From contig SRSI01000062.1 in assembly GCA_005656395.1 (NCBI GenBank), positions 245,216 through 309,215 of the forward strand: a stretch of 64,000 bases of DNA. Reading direction: 5' to 3'. The stretch comes from Strongyloides papillosus (Eukaryota; Nematoda; Chromadorea; Rhabditida; Strongyloididae). The notes beneath the pieces were generated by a model, which was not told where the DNA came from, made no database searches, and saw only the letters and a list, made by a program, of their open reading frames with translations. Shown piece after piece: positions 11,813 to 22,602 of this stretch (the first letter of the stretch is position 1; each line of letters begins with the position of its first letter). The position numbers and the translations under genes were made by a program.

Positions 11813-13795
11813 ATGCTTAAAGCCGGGACTTGTGGATTTAAATCTGTTACGCAGAGAGCTTTATCTTTATCCGCAGCAAATGCTTGCGCTAAAAGAGGAA
11901 ACGTTTCTGACTATAAAGTTATCGACCACACTTTTGATGCTGTCGTTGTTGGTGCCGGTGGAGCTGGACTTCGTGCTGCTATGGGTCTTGCTGAAGGTGG
12001 TATGAAGACCGCAGTTATCACTAAGCTTTTCCCAACACGTTCTCATACTGTTGCTGCACAAGGTGGCATCAACGCTGCACTTGGTAACATGAATAAAGAT
12101 GACTGGAGATGGCATTTCTATGATACTGTTAAGGGATCTGACTGGTTGGGTGATCAAGATGCTATTCATTACATGACAAGAGAAGCTCCAAGAGCTGTTA
12201 TTGAGCTAGAAAACTATGGTATGCCATTCTCAAGAACAGAAGATGGTAAGATTTACCAAAGAGCTTTTGGTGGGCAATCAAACGACTTCGGAAGAGGTGG
12301 ACAAGCTCACAGAACATGTTGTGTAGCTGACAGAACTGGACATTCACTTCTCCATACACTTTACGGAGCTTCACTTCAATATGACTGTAAATACTTCATC
12401 GAATACTTCGCTCTTGATTTAATTATGGATAAGGGAGAATGTGTTGGTGTTGTTGCTATGGATTTGGAAGATGGAAGTATTCATAGATTTAATGCCAAAA
12501 ATACAGTTCTTGCTACTGGAGGTTATGGACGTACTTACTTCAGTTGTACTTCAGCTCACACATGTACTGGAGATGGTACAGCTATGGTAGCTAGAGCTGG
12601 TTTAGCTAACTCTGATATGGAATTTGTTCAATTCCATCCAACTGGAATTTATGGTGCTGGATGTTTGATGACTGAAGGATGCCGTGGTGAAGGTGGTTTC
12701 TTAGTTAACTCCGAAGGTGAACGTTTCATGGAAAGATATGCTCCAGTAGCTAAAGATTTGGCCTCTCGTGATGTTGTCTCTAGATCTATGACAATTGAAA
12801 TTATGGAAGGAAGAGGTGTTGGACCAGAAAAAGACCACATCTATCTTCAATTAAACCACCTTCCAGCTGAACATTTGGCTCAACGTCTTCCTGGTATCTC
12901 TGAGACAGCTAAGATTTTCGCTGGTGTTGATGTTACTAAAGAACCAATTCCTGTTCTCCCAACTGTCCACTACAATATGGGTGGAACACCAACAAACTAC
13001 AAAGGACAAGTTATAACATACACAGAAGAAGGTGGAGATAAAGTTGTTCCAGGATTGTACGCAGCAGGTGAATGTGCAGCACACTCTGTACATGGAGCTA
13101 ACCGTCTTGGTGCTAACTCTCTCCTTGATTTAGTTATCTTTGGACGTGCTTGCGCATTAGATATTCTTGCTAAAAATAAGCCCGGTGACTCAATCAAGCC
13201 ATTACCAAAAAATGCTGGTGAGGAAACAATTGCCAGAGTTGATGCTGCACGTTTTGCCAATGGTGACATCACTACTGCTGATCTTAGATTAGACATGCAA
13301 AAAACTATGCAAAACCATGCTGCTGTCTTCAGAAGAGGTGATATTCTTAAGAAGGGATGTGAAAAGATTGCTGATTTATATAAAAAACAAAAACACATTA
13401 AAGTTTCAGACAGAGGACTTATTTGGAACAGTGATCTTATTGAGACACTAGAACTCCAAAATCTCCTTATTAATGCTCAACAAACTATTGTTGCTGCCGA
13501 AAATAGAAAAGAATCAAGAGGTGCTCATGCTCGTGATGATTTTCCAGTATGTTTTCTATTTATATACTAGTGTTATTAATTAATAATTTTTTAGAACCGT
13601 ATTGATGAGATGGATTACTCAAAAGATACATCAAATCAAACACCAAAACCAATTACTGAACATTGGCGTAAACACACTATTATCAATCAAAATACCGAAA
13701 CTGGTGATGTAAAACTTACATACAGACCAGTAATTGATGCTACTCTTGACAAGAGTGAAACAGATTGGGTTCCACCAAAAGTCAGGTCATATTAA
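11813..13795 (+). CDS. sdha-1: Succinate dehydrogenase flavoprotein subunit, mitochondrial (complex II, SDHA)
   Basis: Exons 11813-13546 and 13595-13795 (48-nt intron) give 644 aa, a normal SDHA length. An Arg/Ser/Ala-rich mitochondrial presequence (about residues 1-35) precedes [12 protein letters not shown] (FAD-binding GxGxxG at 48-53). The covalent flavin His78 is in [29 protein letters not shown] and [11 protein letters not shown] carry substrate-side His and Arg residues, and [14 protein letters not shown] is present. The end after the intron, [12 protein letters not shown]... then TEHWRKHT, is the usual tail. The enzyme oxidises succinate to fumarate and passes electrons to ubiquinone at the inner membrane. 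Codon use is notably GC-richer than in neighbouring genes, as expected for high expression. The symbol follows C. elegans naming; a paralogue elsewhere is possible. Confidence 0.97.
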
Positions 13796-16572
13796 TTTGG
13801 AGTAGTATTTTTAATAAAAAGCTGGTGGGAGCTGATTGTTCAATGAAATGATTAAATGAGATGGATATATATCATTTGATGTATCAATAAGTTTCATTTT
13901 TACAGTGTTTTTTTTTGGTTAATTAGGAATGCGTATTATTCTTTAATGATAAAATATTAAAAAAATAAATATATTCATATAATGCCCTCTCATTTTAAAT
14001 TATAGGATTAGATTTATATTATAAAATTTTTATTTTTTTTAGTGTTACGGTATCATTATTTATTTGTAAGGGAAGATATAGAATTTTTTAATCCTTCTTA
14101 CTGAAGAAACGAATTAATATTAAATATTTTAGAATATAAATATAATAATTTAATTAAAAAAAAGTGAAAAACAATTTTTAAATGGTGTAGTTACGAATTT
14201 TTCGTAATTTTATGAATTTTTAATAATATTAAAGATGAATGAGATAACATGTATGACATTGATATATTATTTTAAATTTTAATATAAATTAGTTATTAGA
14301 AATTTTATCTATTTTGATTTTTAATAAAAAGGGATTAAGAGTTTTAAATAATCTGTAGACAATTATTCAAGCCTAATTAATTTCAACTCGGGAAAAGATT
14401 TAAAGAAAGTAGTATAAATAAAAAAAAATTTTATAACGGTCCAAATATCTTCATTTAATCTGCAACTACTTCTAACGAAAGAGTAAAATGATGTTAAATT
14501 TTTAAAAAAATGAACAATAAGGTTTTATGTATGGTGCCATAAATGGATATATAGCCTCCTATTTTATCTTTCTTTCTTGATTCCATGGAGAGAGATAATA
14601 ATATTAAATTTTCAAATATATTTTAGCATTTTTTTCATTTTCCATAGTTTTTGTATTCGTTGAAAAGTGCTTAATATTTTATCATAAAATCGTAATCACC
14701 ATAAACTATATCAATGTTAGCTAATATTATTTATATTTCGTAATTTATTTTTATAGTTTTCATATTTTTAAGATATAATAAAATTTTATACATATTTTAG
14801 AAAAATTCTATAATTTTATTGTAAAGTATTATAAATTTATAAGTTTTAGTTAAGAGATTGACAGTTACAAGTATTTCGTTATCAGAATACATTAGGTGAA
14901 CAAGCTTTTTCTTTTAAAATTTAAGATGCTGGAAGTCAATTAAAATATAATAACTTATAGCATAAATTTATAATTGATGTCATCCGTTATTAATACATTA
15001 GGGTAGGTAATTAATATATATATTTTTTTCCTTATTTTGCAAAATTATTATATTTTCAACATGAGCAGATGTATTAATCAAAAGTGCCAGGAAATTTCCA
15101 TAATTTATTATTGTTAATCATATAAAATTTTATTTTTCTATCATAAATTGTTTTTATCCTTACGTTTATAAAAAAATTTTTGATTAAATGAATGCCTATG
15201 ATTAAATGTATAGAGACTTTCTATTTTATTCTAGTGATTCATTATGAAGTATTAGCATACAAAGTTTTCATAAAAATGAATGGTTTTCTGATATAATATA
15301 TCTTTAGGAATTTTAGTTTCCGATAGAGATATTTTCATATAATTTCCTGTTATTGTTATTTATAGTATGGAATCATGAAATAGTAGATTCCACTATTGAA
15401 ATGTTAATCTTTTCTAATTTATTTTTATTGTTCAGTGAAATAGAAATAATAAACAACATATTTGCTTTCAAAAGTACATCTATTAATAAATTAATGACGC
15501 CGCGTCATGTTTCCTAAAATAAAATAAATTGTTTTGCCAATCTAATGAATTTTATTTACTTAATGTTATAGGATGATTTTTGATTTGAAAAGTTCAACTT
15601 AAGTAAAACTTTATGAATAGAAAAAAAATTTATTTAATCTTCTTATTATTAGTTTAGTGTAATTTAATTTAAATCAAAATTTAAATATTTCTTTAAACTT
15701 AAACCGCAATTGGTTGTCCTCAAGAGGATAATTCAATCTCAACAACATTTTTTTTGTTGAAGTCCTTTCAATTAAAATTCTTATTTTGATAACTGATAAA
15801 TCATAATAAAATATGTAAGAGTGATTATTCTATTAAAAACCAATTTTTTATAGACTGATGATTTTTAAAATTGGTATGTAAAGAAGAAAATCTCAAGTTT
15901 TTTCCATTTAATTTAAATATTGATATATATATTTATAATAGGAAAGATAATTTATAACTTTTTATTCATCAAAAATTCATTCTTCTATAACACTCCACCC
16001 TTTTTATATAAAACATTCCTTTTAAATAGTCAAAAAGCTTTTATAATATTCATTTCACAGAAACTTCTTAAGCAAATGAATATTTTAATTATTTCACAAT
16101 AACTCTTCCTATACCATATAATGAAAGTATTAATATATTTTATAAAAAAAATTATTTTAACACTTTTGAAAATATTACCCTTTATGAAATGACTTTTAGA
16201 ATCCCAGTTGATATATCTTAAATTCTTTAAGTTTTTTTTTGTTTTAATGAATAAAAAATAATTTCTATTGTTTTTTCTTATATATAATCATAATAATGTA
16301 TATTCAATTAATATTCAATATGGAGAGTTGAGAAAAAAATGTATAAATTAATAATGGAAAAGTAGTTCTTTTAAATTTATTATACATTACATTTGATTTT
16401 TTTATAATTTAAAAGTCCTAATGTAATTGAAAACGCTTTTTTATTGCTTTTCTATCTCGAAAATATGGTTATTAATGTTAAAACTTTGTTCTTTAAAGTA
16501 AAGGAAATAATATTACGTGTTAACTCTTAAAAATGTATTTAAAAAATGTACTTAGAAAATATTTTCAGGTAA
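13796..16572. other. AT-rich intergenic region
   Basis: 2.8 kb without a convincing gene. A 60-codon frame near 15,920 encodes only a Phe/Ile-rich string typical of AT-rich noise. The right end supplies a TTTTCAG acceptor at 16562-16568, just before the neuropeptide start. Confidence 0.45.
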
Positions 16573-16928
16573 ATGATGGCAATCATTAAATTTGTCAAAC
16601 TTATTTATTTGTTCTTTTCATTATTTTTAATAATCTCTATGTATATTCCAATGATTGAAGGAGTTGGGTAGGTTCTTTTACCTTAAAAAAGTATTAAAAA
16701 TAACTATTTTGTAGACGTGAAACTCGTGGTGGTCAAAAACTCATTCGATTTGGGCGTGGCGGACAAAAACTCATCCGTTTTGGTCGTTCCTTAAATCCAC
16801 CTACCAAACTTGATATTGAAAAGGAGGAAGGAATTGTTTATGATGAGAACGAACCAAACTACAACTCTGAGGATTACAGTTTCTTTAAACGTGGAGGTCA
16901 AAAGTTAATTCGTTTTGGAAGAAAGTAA
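16573..16928 (+). CDS. FMRFamide-like neuropeptide precursor with three LIRFamide copies
   Basis: Exons 16573-16667 and 16715-16928 (47-nt intron) give 102 aa. Residues 1-30 form a signal peptide (FVKLIYLFFSLFLIISMYI). The mature part holds three copies of RGGQKLIRFGR: two back to back after the intron and one at the very end before K-stop. They are separated by an acidic spacer. Each copy supplies an amidation Gly followed by Arg, so the predicted product is GGQKLIRFamide. Cleavage would be at single Arg for the first two copies and at KR before the last. Products act as secreted ligands of peptide GPCRs. I cannot assign it to a numbered C. elegans flp gene. A TTTTCAG 4 nt before the ATG suggests trans-splicing. 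Confidence 0.88.
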
Positions 16929-17394
16929 TATTCTTCCTAATTATTCATCATATACCGTAAAATATATGGTATAAATAAATTTAAGTTCACAAGACGCCTC
17001 GCTTTTTTTTCAAAGAATACTATTATTGTCAAGCACTACAAAAAATGTTCTTTTTCCATTGTAATCAAGAAGTAACGAATTTTTTGATATTGTAACATTT
17101 AAAAACAAATTTTTCATATAAGTAAACATTTTAAGTATAATATTTATTTTGGTCAATTTTAAAAGTGAACATAAAAAGTATATTTCAATTTGATTAGTGT
17201 TTAATAAACTATTATCTTTAAACTGTTTGATGCTTTAATTGTATCAACTTTGTTTTGAGGAAAATATATATATTTTTTAAAGAAAAAGTAGCGTTTTATA
17301 AAATGAGGAGCAAAAAATGCATGATATTGTTTTTTCAAAAAAGTAATTTATTTTTAATTAATGTTTTTTTATTATTATTATGATATATTATTAT
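16929..17394. other. Convergent 3' flanks
   Basis: This region lies between the convergent neuropeptide and unknown genes. It is AT-rich 3' UTR-like sequence with nothing else visible. Confidence 0.5.
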
Positions 17395-19329
17395 TTAAAA
17401 TAGTTTTGGAAAGAGATTTTGATGAGATGCTTGAGTTGTTGTGTTCTTTAAGGAAGATGCTGGACGGGGACTTGTTGCTAGTGGTGGTAATGTACATGAA
17501 TTATTGGAGAACGGAATGTTAACTGGTGTTTTTGGTAATGGTTTGTATGGAGGACGAACAATTCGAGGTAGAAAAAATGAGCGATTAGAAGTTGTTCTTC
17601 CATCTGGTGAATATCTAACAACTGATGTCACTTTCCAATTAATCGAACTTGCTGTCTGTTTTCTAGAATTTGTCGGTAACTTTTTTTTCTTTTCATTATA
17701 TGAATATTTAAATCTTGAATTATTAATCTGTGAATTTTTATAAAGTAATGGTAGTGTATTAGTTCCAACATCACGAACATCAACTGAAATAACTTTTGGT
17801 ATTGGTAGTATAACAACTTCCTCCTTTTCTGATATTTTTTCTTCTATAACGCCAACGTTATTATCATTTTTTTGTTGTTGTAAAGATGATTTATCTGGTA
17901 AAATTATATTTCTACTCAAGCCCATACTTTGACTTGAATATTTTGGAGAAGCTACAGTAATACCCTTCTCCTTATGATCATAATTTTTATCAACTTTACT
18001 CCACTTATCATCATTTAAATCCAATTTCTCTAAATCCTCTTTATTTTTTTCAATTATTTCAATGTTATTATCATTCTCCATACTATTGACATCATCCAAA
18101 ATACTATTATCATCATTATTATAATCAGATAGTTGAGATGTCAAAGATGTACTACTTGAAAGACTTATTATATTATTGTTATCTTTAATTATTTCTTCAT
18201 CTATACATTTTACTCCCGAGACAGGATCATTTTTTTTAATTATTATTTCTAAATTATTAGATTATTTTATCAAAATTGAATTATTATAAAAATTGAAATA
18301 AAAGTGGGTAACAAAAAAAGTTGAAAATAAAACAAAGGGTAAAAAAACAAACAAACCGTTTTTATTCATTTTAAAAGTTAAATTTTTTTTGTCTGGTGCC
18401 ATGTGTATATAAAAAAATGCATCCCATGGGTCACCACTAGGATTTGTTTTCTTTCGTTCCATAATAATTTTTTTAACAAAATAAATGAATTCAATGTGAT
18501 GTATCTTATGATTAGAAGTATTATATTTTTTATTAGGTTCAATTCTAGTACTCAATTTCTTTTTATATTTTTTCTCCTTTAATGTTTCTTTATAGTTATA
18601 AGTATTATTAAAACTGGAAGGCAATTGTATATCATCTTCATCACTATCATTTATTGATTCTTTTAAATTATATAGATAATGAGAAGGATATTTGACTTCG
18701 GTAAAAAATTCATCATCACATACAAAATAACTATGGTATTTTTCTTTAATTTTTCTTAAGCAATATTTAGTTGAGTAAACAGTTGAATCCAGGTATGGAT
18801 CTGGCATATAATGAAGCCATGGATCACATTTGATACTTACAAAATTGTTGTTTAAATTTTTCTTTGAAATTTCTATTACTCTTTCAACAGAATTTCTAAA
18901 TCTTTCAATTGCTATTCTTTTTCTAAATAAATAGTTTAAAATTTATTAAAAAAGTCAAAAAAATTACTTATACATAATTTTCCATCTTTCCATAGCCCAA
19001 TTATAATTAAATTTTAATTTATTAACTTTTTCAGGTAAAGCAAGTTCCATCATGTATTGGGTAGCATCACAACAACTTACAATTAATGGTTTTTTAACAG
19101 TATCTAGCTCAAAACGTCTTTCAAAATGAGGATATTTTTTAAAAGAGATGTAATTTAGATAAGATTCATAGAAACTTTTATGAGTATCCGGAATTGGTAA
19201 ATTACAATTTTTTGTAATATTTATACATATTTCTAAATGTTCCAAAGGATTATATGGTTTAGGAATTGAAGGAACACTTATATTTGAATTTAATGATAAA
19301 GTAGAAGATTTTTTTGAGAATCGTGTCAT
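17395..19329 (-). CDS. Unrecognised 593-aa protein
   Basis: Three exons (19329-18968, 18922-18357, 18248-17395) with introns of 45 and 108 nt give one frame. The 108-nt intron is a multiple of three but carries a TAA, and read through it gives a Phe-rich false membrane segment. The N-terminal 300 residues look folded: Pro-rich start, YESYLNYISFKKYPHFERRF, AMERWKIMYKKRIAIERF, and aromatic/Asp motifs CDPWLHYMPDPYLD and GDPWDAFFYIHMAPD. The C-terminal half is low complexity: acidic/Asn-rich, then Ser/Thr/Pro-rich with PPYKPLPKTP near the end. There is no signal peptide. I recognise no family; it may be a nematode-specific cytoplasmic or nuclear protein. The exon structure is inferred. Confidence 0.6.
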
Positions 19330-20462
19330 GTTTAATTTTTAAATAGTAATTGGTATAGGAAGTAAATAATTGAATACATTAAAAAATATTGCTACCGCTT
19401 TTGTTATGCATAAATATTCTTGTTAAATTGAAACATTATAAATATATTTTAAATTTTCTTATCAATTATTCATGCGAAAACATTTATAAGGAGAATAAAA
19501 ATAGTAAGAATAGTATTTAGTAACGATTTCTTACAGATGAGGAGATTTATTTTAATATTTATAATTTTCTACTGAGAATTTAAAGATAACTTATGTCAGA
19601 TATTTCTGTTAAAAATTCGTTATATTTTTTTAAATTACTTGATATTCTCATGATTAAGTGAATCATACATTAAACTTTCAAAAACATGTTTCATTTTTAA
19701 AAACTTGTTATAATTAGTCATAAAAATTTTAAGAAAGGAAGATATACTATTTAAAGAATATAAAATAGATTTATAGTGGTCAGACATTTAACATGTCTAC
19801 ACCAAAGTTTTTTTAATTGTCATACTGATATAAGTTTTAAAATACCATAATAAAAAGTTTCCTCAAATTAAAGAGAAAAAAATATATGTTATGTTAATAA
19901 AATTTTTTATAACACTAAAAAATACATTAAACTAATTAATTTCTGCATTAAAAAACAGATTTGCCTGTTAATTATTTGATTGAGAATCTATACAAAGATC
20001 TTGTAAAATCTATTTTATCAATTTATTACTACTACTAATTCTTAATTTGGGTTAACTTGCCACACAATATCACATCTCCTCTAAACATTCTATAATCATT
20101 TCCATTTTATTTCTCCTATATATCTTTTATTAATTAATTTAATTCTTCTTCAATACTTTATGATGGTGACCTATGTCTATTGACAATTGATATTACATGA
20201 GATACCAAAAGTTATCAATTTAAGAATTTGTCATATTGTTGCAAATTCCTTCACAATTACTATATATGTCTTTTACTAAAATTCACGTCATAACGAAAAT
20301 TTTCTTTTATATTTATTTACTTTAAATTTATTTATCCAAATATATATATTTTCTTTTTGCTTATTATATATCTGTTATATCACCACAAAATAATTATTTT
20401 TTAATCTTTTTTTTTATAGTTTTCTTCTCCTTCAATTTAATTTAACTATATATTTTTTATAT
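19330..20462. other. Divergent promoter region
   Basis: This 1.1 kb region separates divergently transcribed genes. It is AT-rich; TA-rich runs lie right before the ATG at 20463. I see no defined element. Confidence 0.45.
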
Positions 20463-21287
20463 ATGATGGAGAAGATATATAGTAATAATTTATCATTATA
20501 CCTATGTAAATATTTTTTAATTTTACTATCATTTGCTACATTGATTAATGCTCAATTTGGTAATGATAAGGCTGAAGTCAACATACGTGTCTCCGGAGCA
20601 TGTTCACCTATATATCTCTCTAGGAAAGGCATTGAAATATCTAAGTATCGCCCATCTATACGCTTTAATCCTGATAAAATTCAATTGATACCCAAGAATC
20701 CAACTATTCCTGGATGTGTTAAAATTAGAGCTGAAGGTGTTGAGATACTTAAACCAATCAAAAATATGATTGCCGAAGTAGAGATGAGAATAGCCGGAAC
20801 ACCAGATCCAAATATTCCAACATTACCATGTACACAAAAAATAAATTCAAAAGTAAATCAATGTCCATGTGCCAAAACAGAGGGAAGTTGTATGTTCTGT
20901 GATTTTTGTAGGCAAATGAAAAGTCAAACTGGTACAAAAGTAGATATAAAACAAACATTTAGTAGTCTTGTAGAAGGTAAACCATCAGAGGATGTCTGTA
21001 AATGTGAACCAATTCAACCAGGAATGTACGATATTGAGACTGAGATGTGTACTCCAGATATGGAGGATGCTAAAGATTATATACCACCTGAGATACAAAA
21101 TAATATCTTAGAAAAAAGACCGATCTCAATGTTTATAACTGTATACTTAATGGATATGGAAAATAGACCAAATGAAAGTTATACATCTGCTTTTGGTAAA
21201 GCTATCCTTCAAAGAAGAATGGCACAATCAACTATTGCTTGTTTCTTAATGGGTATTGATGTCACTTTAGGAGGTATGGGAAAATAA
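20463..21287 (+). CDS. Secreted cysteine-rich protein of unknown function
   Basis: A single exon encodes 274 aa. A signal peptide ends near residue 30 (YFLILLSFATLINA-QFG). The mature protein has an N-terminal beta-rich-looking half with paired Cys (SGACSPIYL, PGCVKIRAEGVEIL, LPCTQK). A dense Cys centre (CPCAKTEGSCMFCDFCRQ) and further Cys at CKCEP and MCTPDM follow. The C-terminal stretch RPISMFITVYLMDMENRPNE leads to GIDVTLGGMGK. There is no membrane anchor. The layout resembles extracellular proteins held together by disulfides, but I do not recognise the family. Two adjacent ATGs (20463, 20466) can start it. Confidence 0.8.
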   Translation: MMEKIYSNNLSLYLCKYFLILLSFATLINAQFGNDKAEVNIRVSGACSPIYLSRKGIEISKYRPSIRFNPDKIQLIPKNPTIPGCVKIRAEGVEILKPIKNMIAEVEMRIAGTPDPNIPTLPCTQKINSKVNQCPCAKTEGSCMFCDFCRQMKSQTGTKVDIKQTFSSLVEGKPSEDVCKCEPIQPGMYDIETEMCTPDMEDAKDYIPPEIQNNILEKRPISMFITVYLMDMENRPNESYTSAFGKAILQRRMAQSTIACFLMGIDVTLGGMGK

Positions 21288-21386
21288 TTAAAATTTTATT
21301 TATAAAAAAATTATTTTACTTATATTATATACAATATATTAATAAAAAAATAAAATATACAATATGTACAATTATGATATAATAAA

Positions 21387-22229
21387 TTATTGATAGCTAT
21401 AGTCTTCATCTGTTATTGAAAGATTAAGTTTCTCCATTAAACTTTTCATAACATCATCAACTTTACCGTGTATTGCTAATGAAGCTTTTTTTTCATGTTT
21501 GGTTTTTTGGAGATTAACCGTTACAAAATTCCCTTTTATACTTTTACGACGTGGAAGTAATGGCAATAATCCAACAGGTTCAATTTGTAAACTTGTTCCT
21601 AAAGCTATACTTAAGTCAGCTTTTCTTGCGTGCTTTTTGGCAATTGTAAAATCCGGCTCCGGTAATTCGTCATCCCAATCTAATGTAAAATCAAGTAATT
21701 TACCACGACATGGTTTATTACTCAATGTACCTTCACATCGCCTTCCTGTTGCTTTTAAACCTACACTACCAATAACATAAGGCCTATAATATTTACGATT
21801 GCATTTGTCACATTTTTCTACGAAAACATTTCCATGAAGTTCTGCTATAGCATTCATAGGAAAACCAGATCTATGAAATAATCCATCAACATTTTGACTT
21901 ATTACAAAATGTATAATTTTATTTTCATATAACTTCTTTAAAGCAATATGAGTGTAAGATGGTTTAGCATCTAAAAATGAAACACTAATAGATTTCTGTC
22001 CTTTTTTTTCTAGTGTCCAAACTCCATTTGGTCCACGGAAATCTGGAATACCGGAGGATGTTGAGATACCGGCACCACAATAAACAACAATACATTTGGC
22101 TTCTTTAATTAATTGATATAACTTATCAACTTTTGATTCCAAAACATTCAATGGATCATAAATTTCATTCATCCCCACTTTTCCTTTATTTTCATAAGGC
22201 TTCAGTGATTCAGAGTAGTTCAAAGACAT
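21387..22229 (-). CDS. sir-2.4: NAD+-dependent protein deacylase, SIRT6-like (class IV sirtuin)
   Basis: An intronless 280-aa gene. NAD+-binding motifs are CGAGISTSSGIPDFRGPNGVW (51-71) and SQNVDGL (111-117). The catalytic His132 is in ELHGN. The zinc ribbon has Cys140, Cys143, Cys165 and Cys174. ALGTSLQIEPVG and a late VTVNLQKTKHEKKASLAIHG complete the fold. The short helical linker and the WTLEKKG loop are SIRT6/7-class features; the sequence is closer to SIRT6 than to SIRT7 because it has no long N- or C-terminal extension. Family members remove acetyl and long-chain acyl groups from histone H3 and other nuclear proteins. A 54-aa ORF lies about 210 bp upstream on the same strand. The symbol assumes orthology with C. 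elegans sir-2.4. Confidence 0.92.
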   Translation of the reverse strand: MSLNYSESLKPYENKGKVGMNEIYDPLNVLESKVDKLYQLIKEAKCIVVYCGAGISTSSGIPDFRGPNGVWTLEKKGQKSISVSFLDAKPSYTHIALKKLYENKIIHFVISQNVDGLFHRSGFPMNAIAELHGNVFVEKCDKCNRKYYRPYVIGSVGLKATGRRCEGTLSNKPCRGKLLDFTLDWDDELPEPDFTIAKKHARKADLSIALGTSLQIEPVGLLPLLPRRKSIKGNFVTVNLQKTKHEKKASLAIHGKVDDVMKSLMEKLNLSITDEDYSYQ

Positions 22230-22437
22230 TATTATTGGTTAATGAGAGTAATTAAATTAATTATGAAAATGAATTGTTAAAAGTTAGGTGATGTATTTGA
22301 AAAATATTAGAAAAGCAACACAACAGAAGTTGGAATATAGTTTATTTGTCATACGACATAATAGACAAAAAATAAATCAAATTATTAATATCAACATTAT
22401 ATAAATCAAAAACTTTTATTATGTCAATAAACAACAA

Positions 22438-22602
22438 TTATAAAAAAATCAATTGATAGTAACGTCCATTAAATCCAATTTTGTTTTTAATAGTTCTTAA
22501 GAAATCATAATCAGGAACTCTTTGTGGAGGAGTTGTAAAAAATTCCTCTTTACTTCTTTCTTCACACAAACTATAACTTCTCTCGTATTTCATAAAACGC
22601 AT
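22438..22602 (-). CDS. Possible 54-aa small protein
   Basis: An ATG preceded by TTTAAAA starts MRFMKYERSYSLCEERSKEE; the middle reads FFTTPPQRVPDYDFLRTIKN and the end GFNGRYYQLIFL. The composition (Arg, Glu, Pro, Tyr balanced) is unlike the Lys/Asn/Ile/Phe noise of this AT-rich DNA. There is no signal peptide or membrane segment. It lies upstream of the sirtuin on the same strand, so the two could share a transcript. It has no recognised homologue. Confidence 0.5.
   Translation of the reverse strand: MRFMKYERSYSLCEERSKEEFFTTPPQRVPDYDFLRTIKNKIGFNGRYYQLIFL

Noticed and set aside
15920..16102. 60-codon Phe/Ile-rich frame
   Set aside because: Noise in AT-rich DNA; no splice or promoter context.
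18249..18356. Hydrophobic FVFLPFVLFSTFF segment as a membrane anchor in the 593-aa protein
   Set aside because: It is the read-through of a 108-nt GT...TTTAG intron that ends in an in-frame stop; splicing restores a continuous frame.
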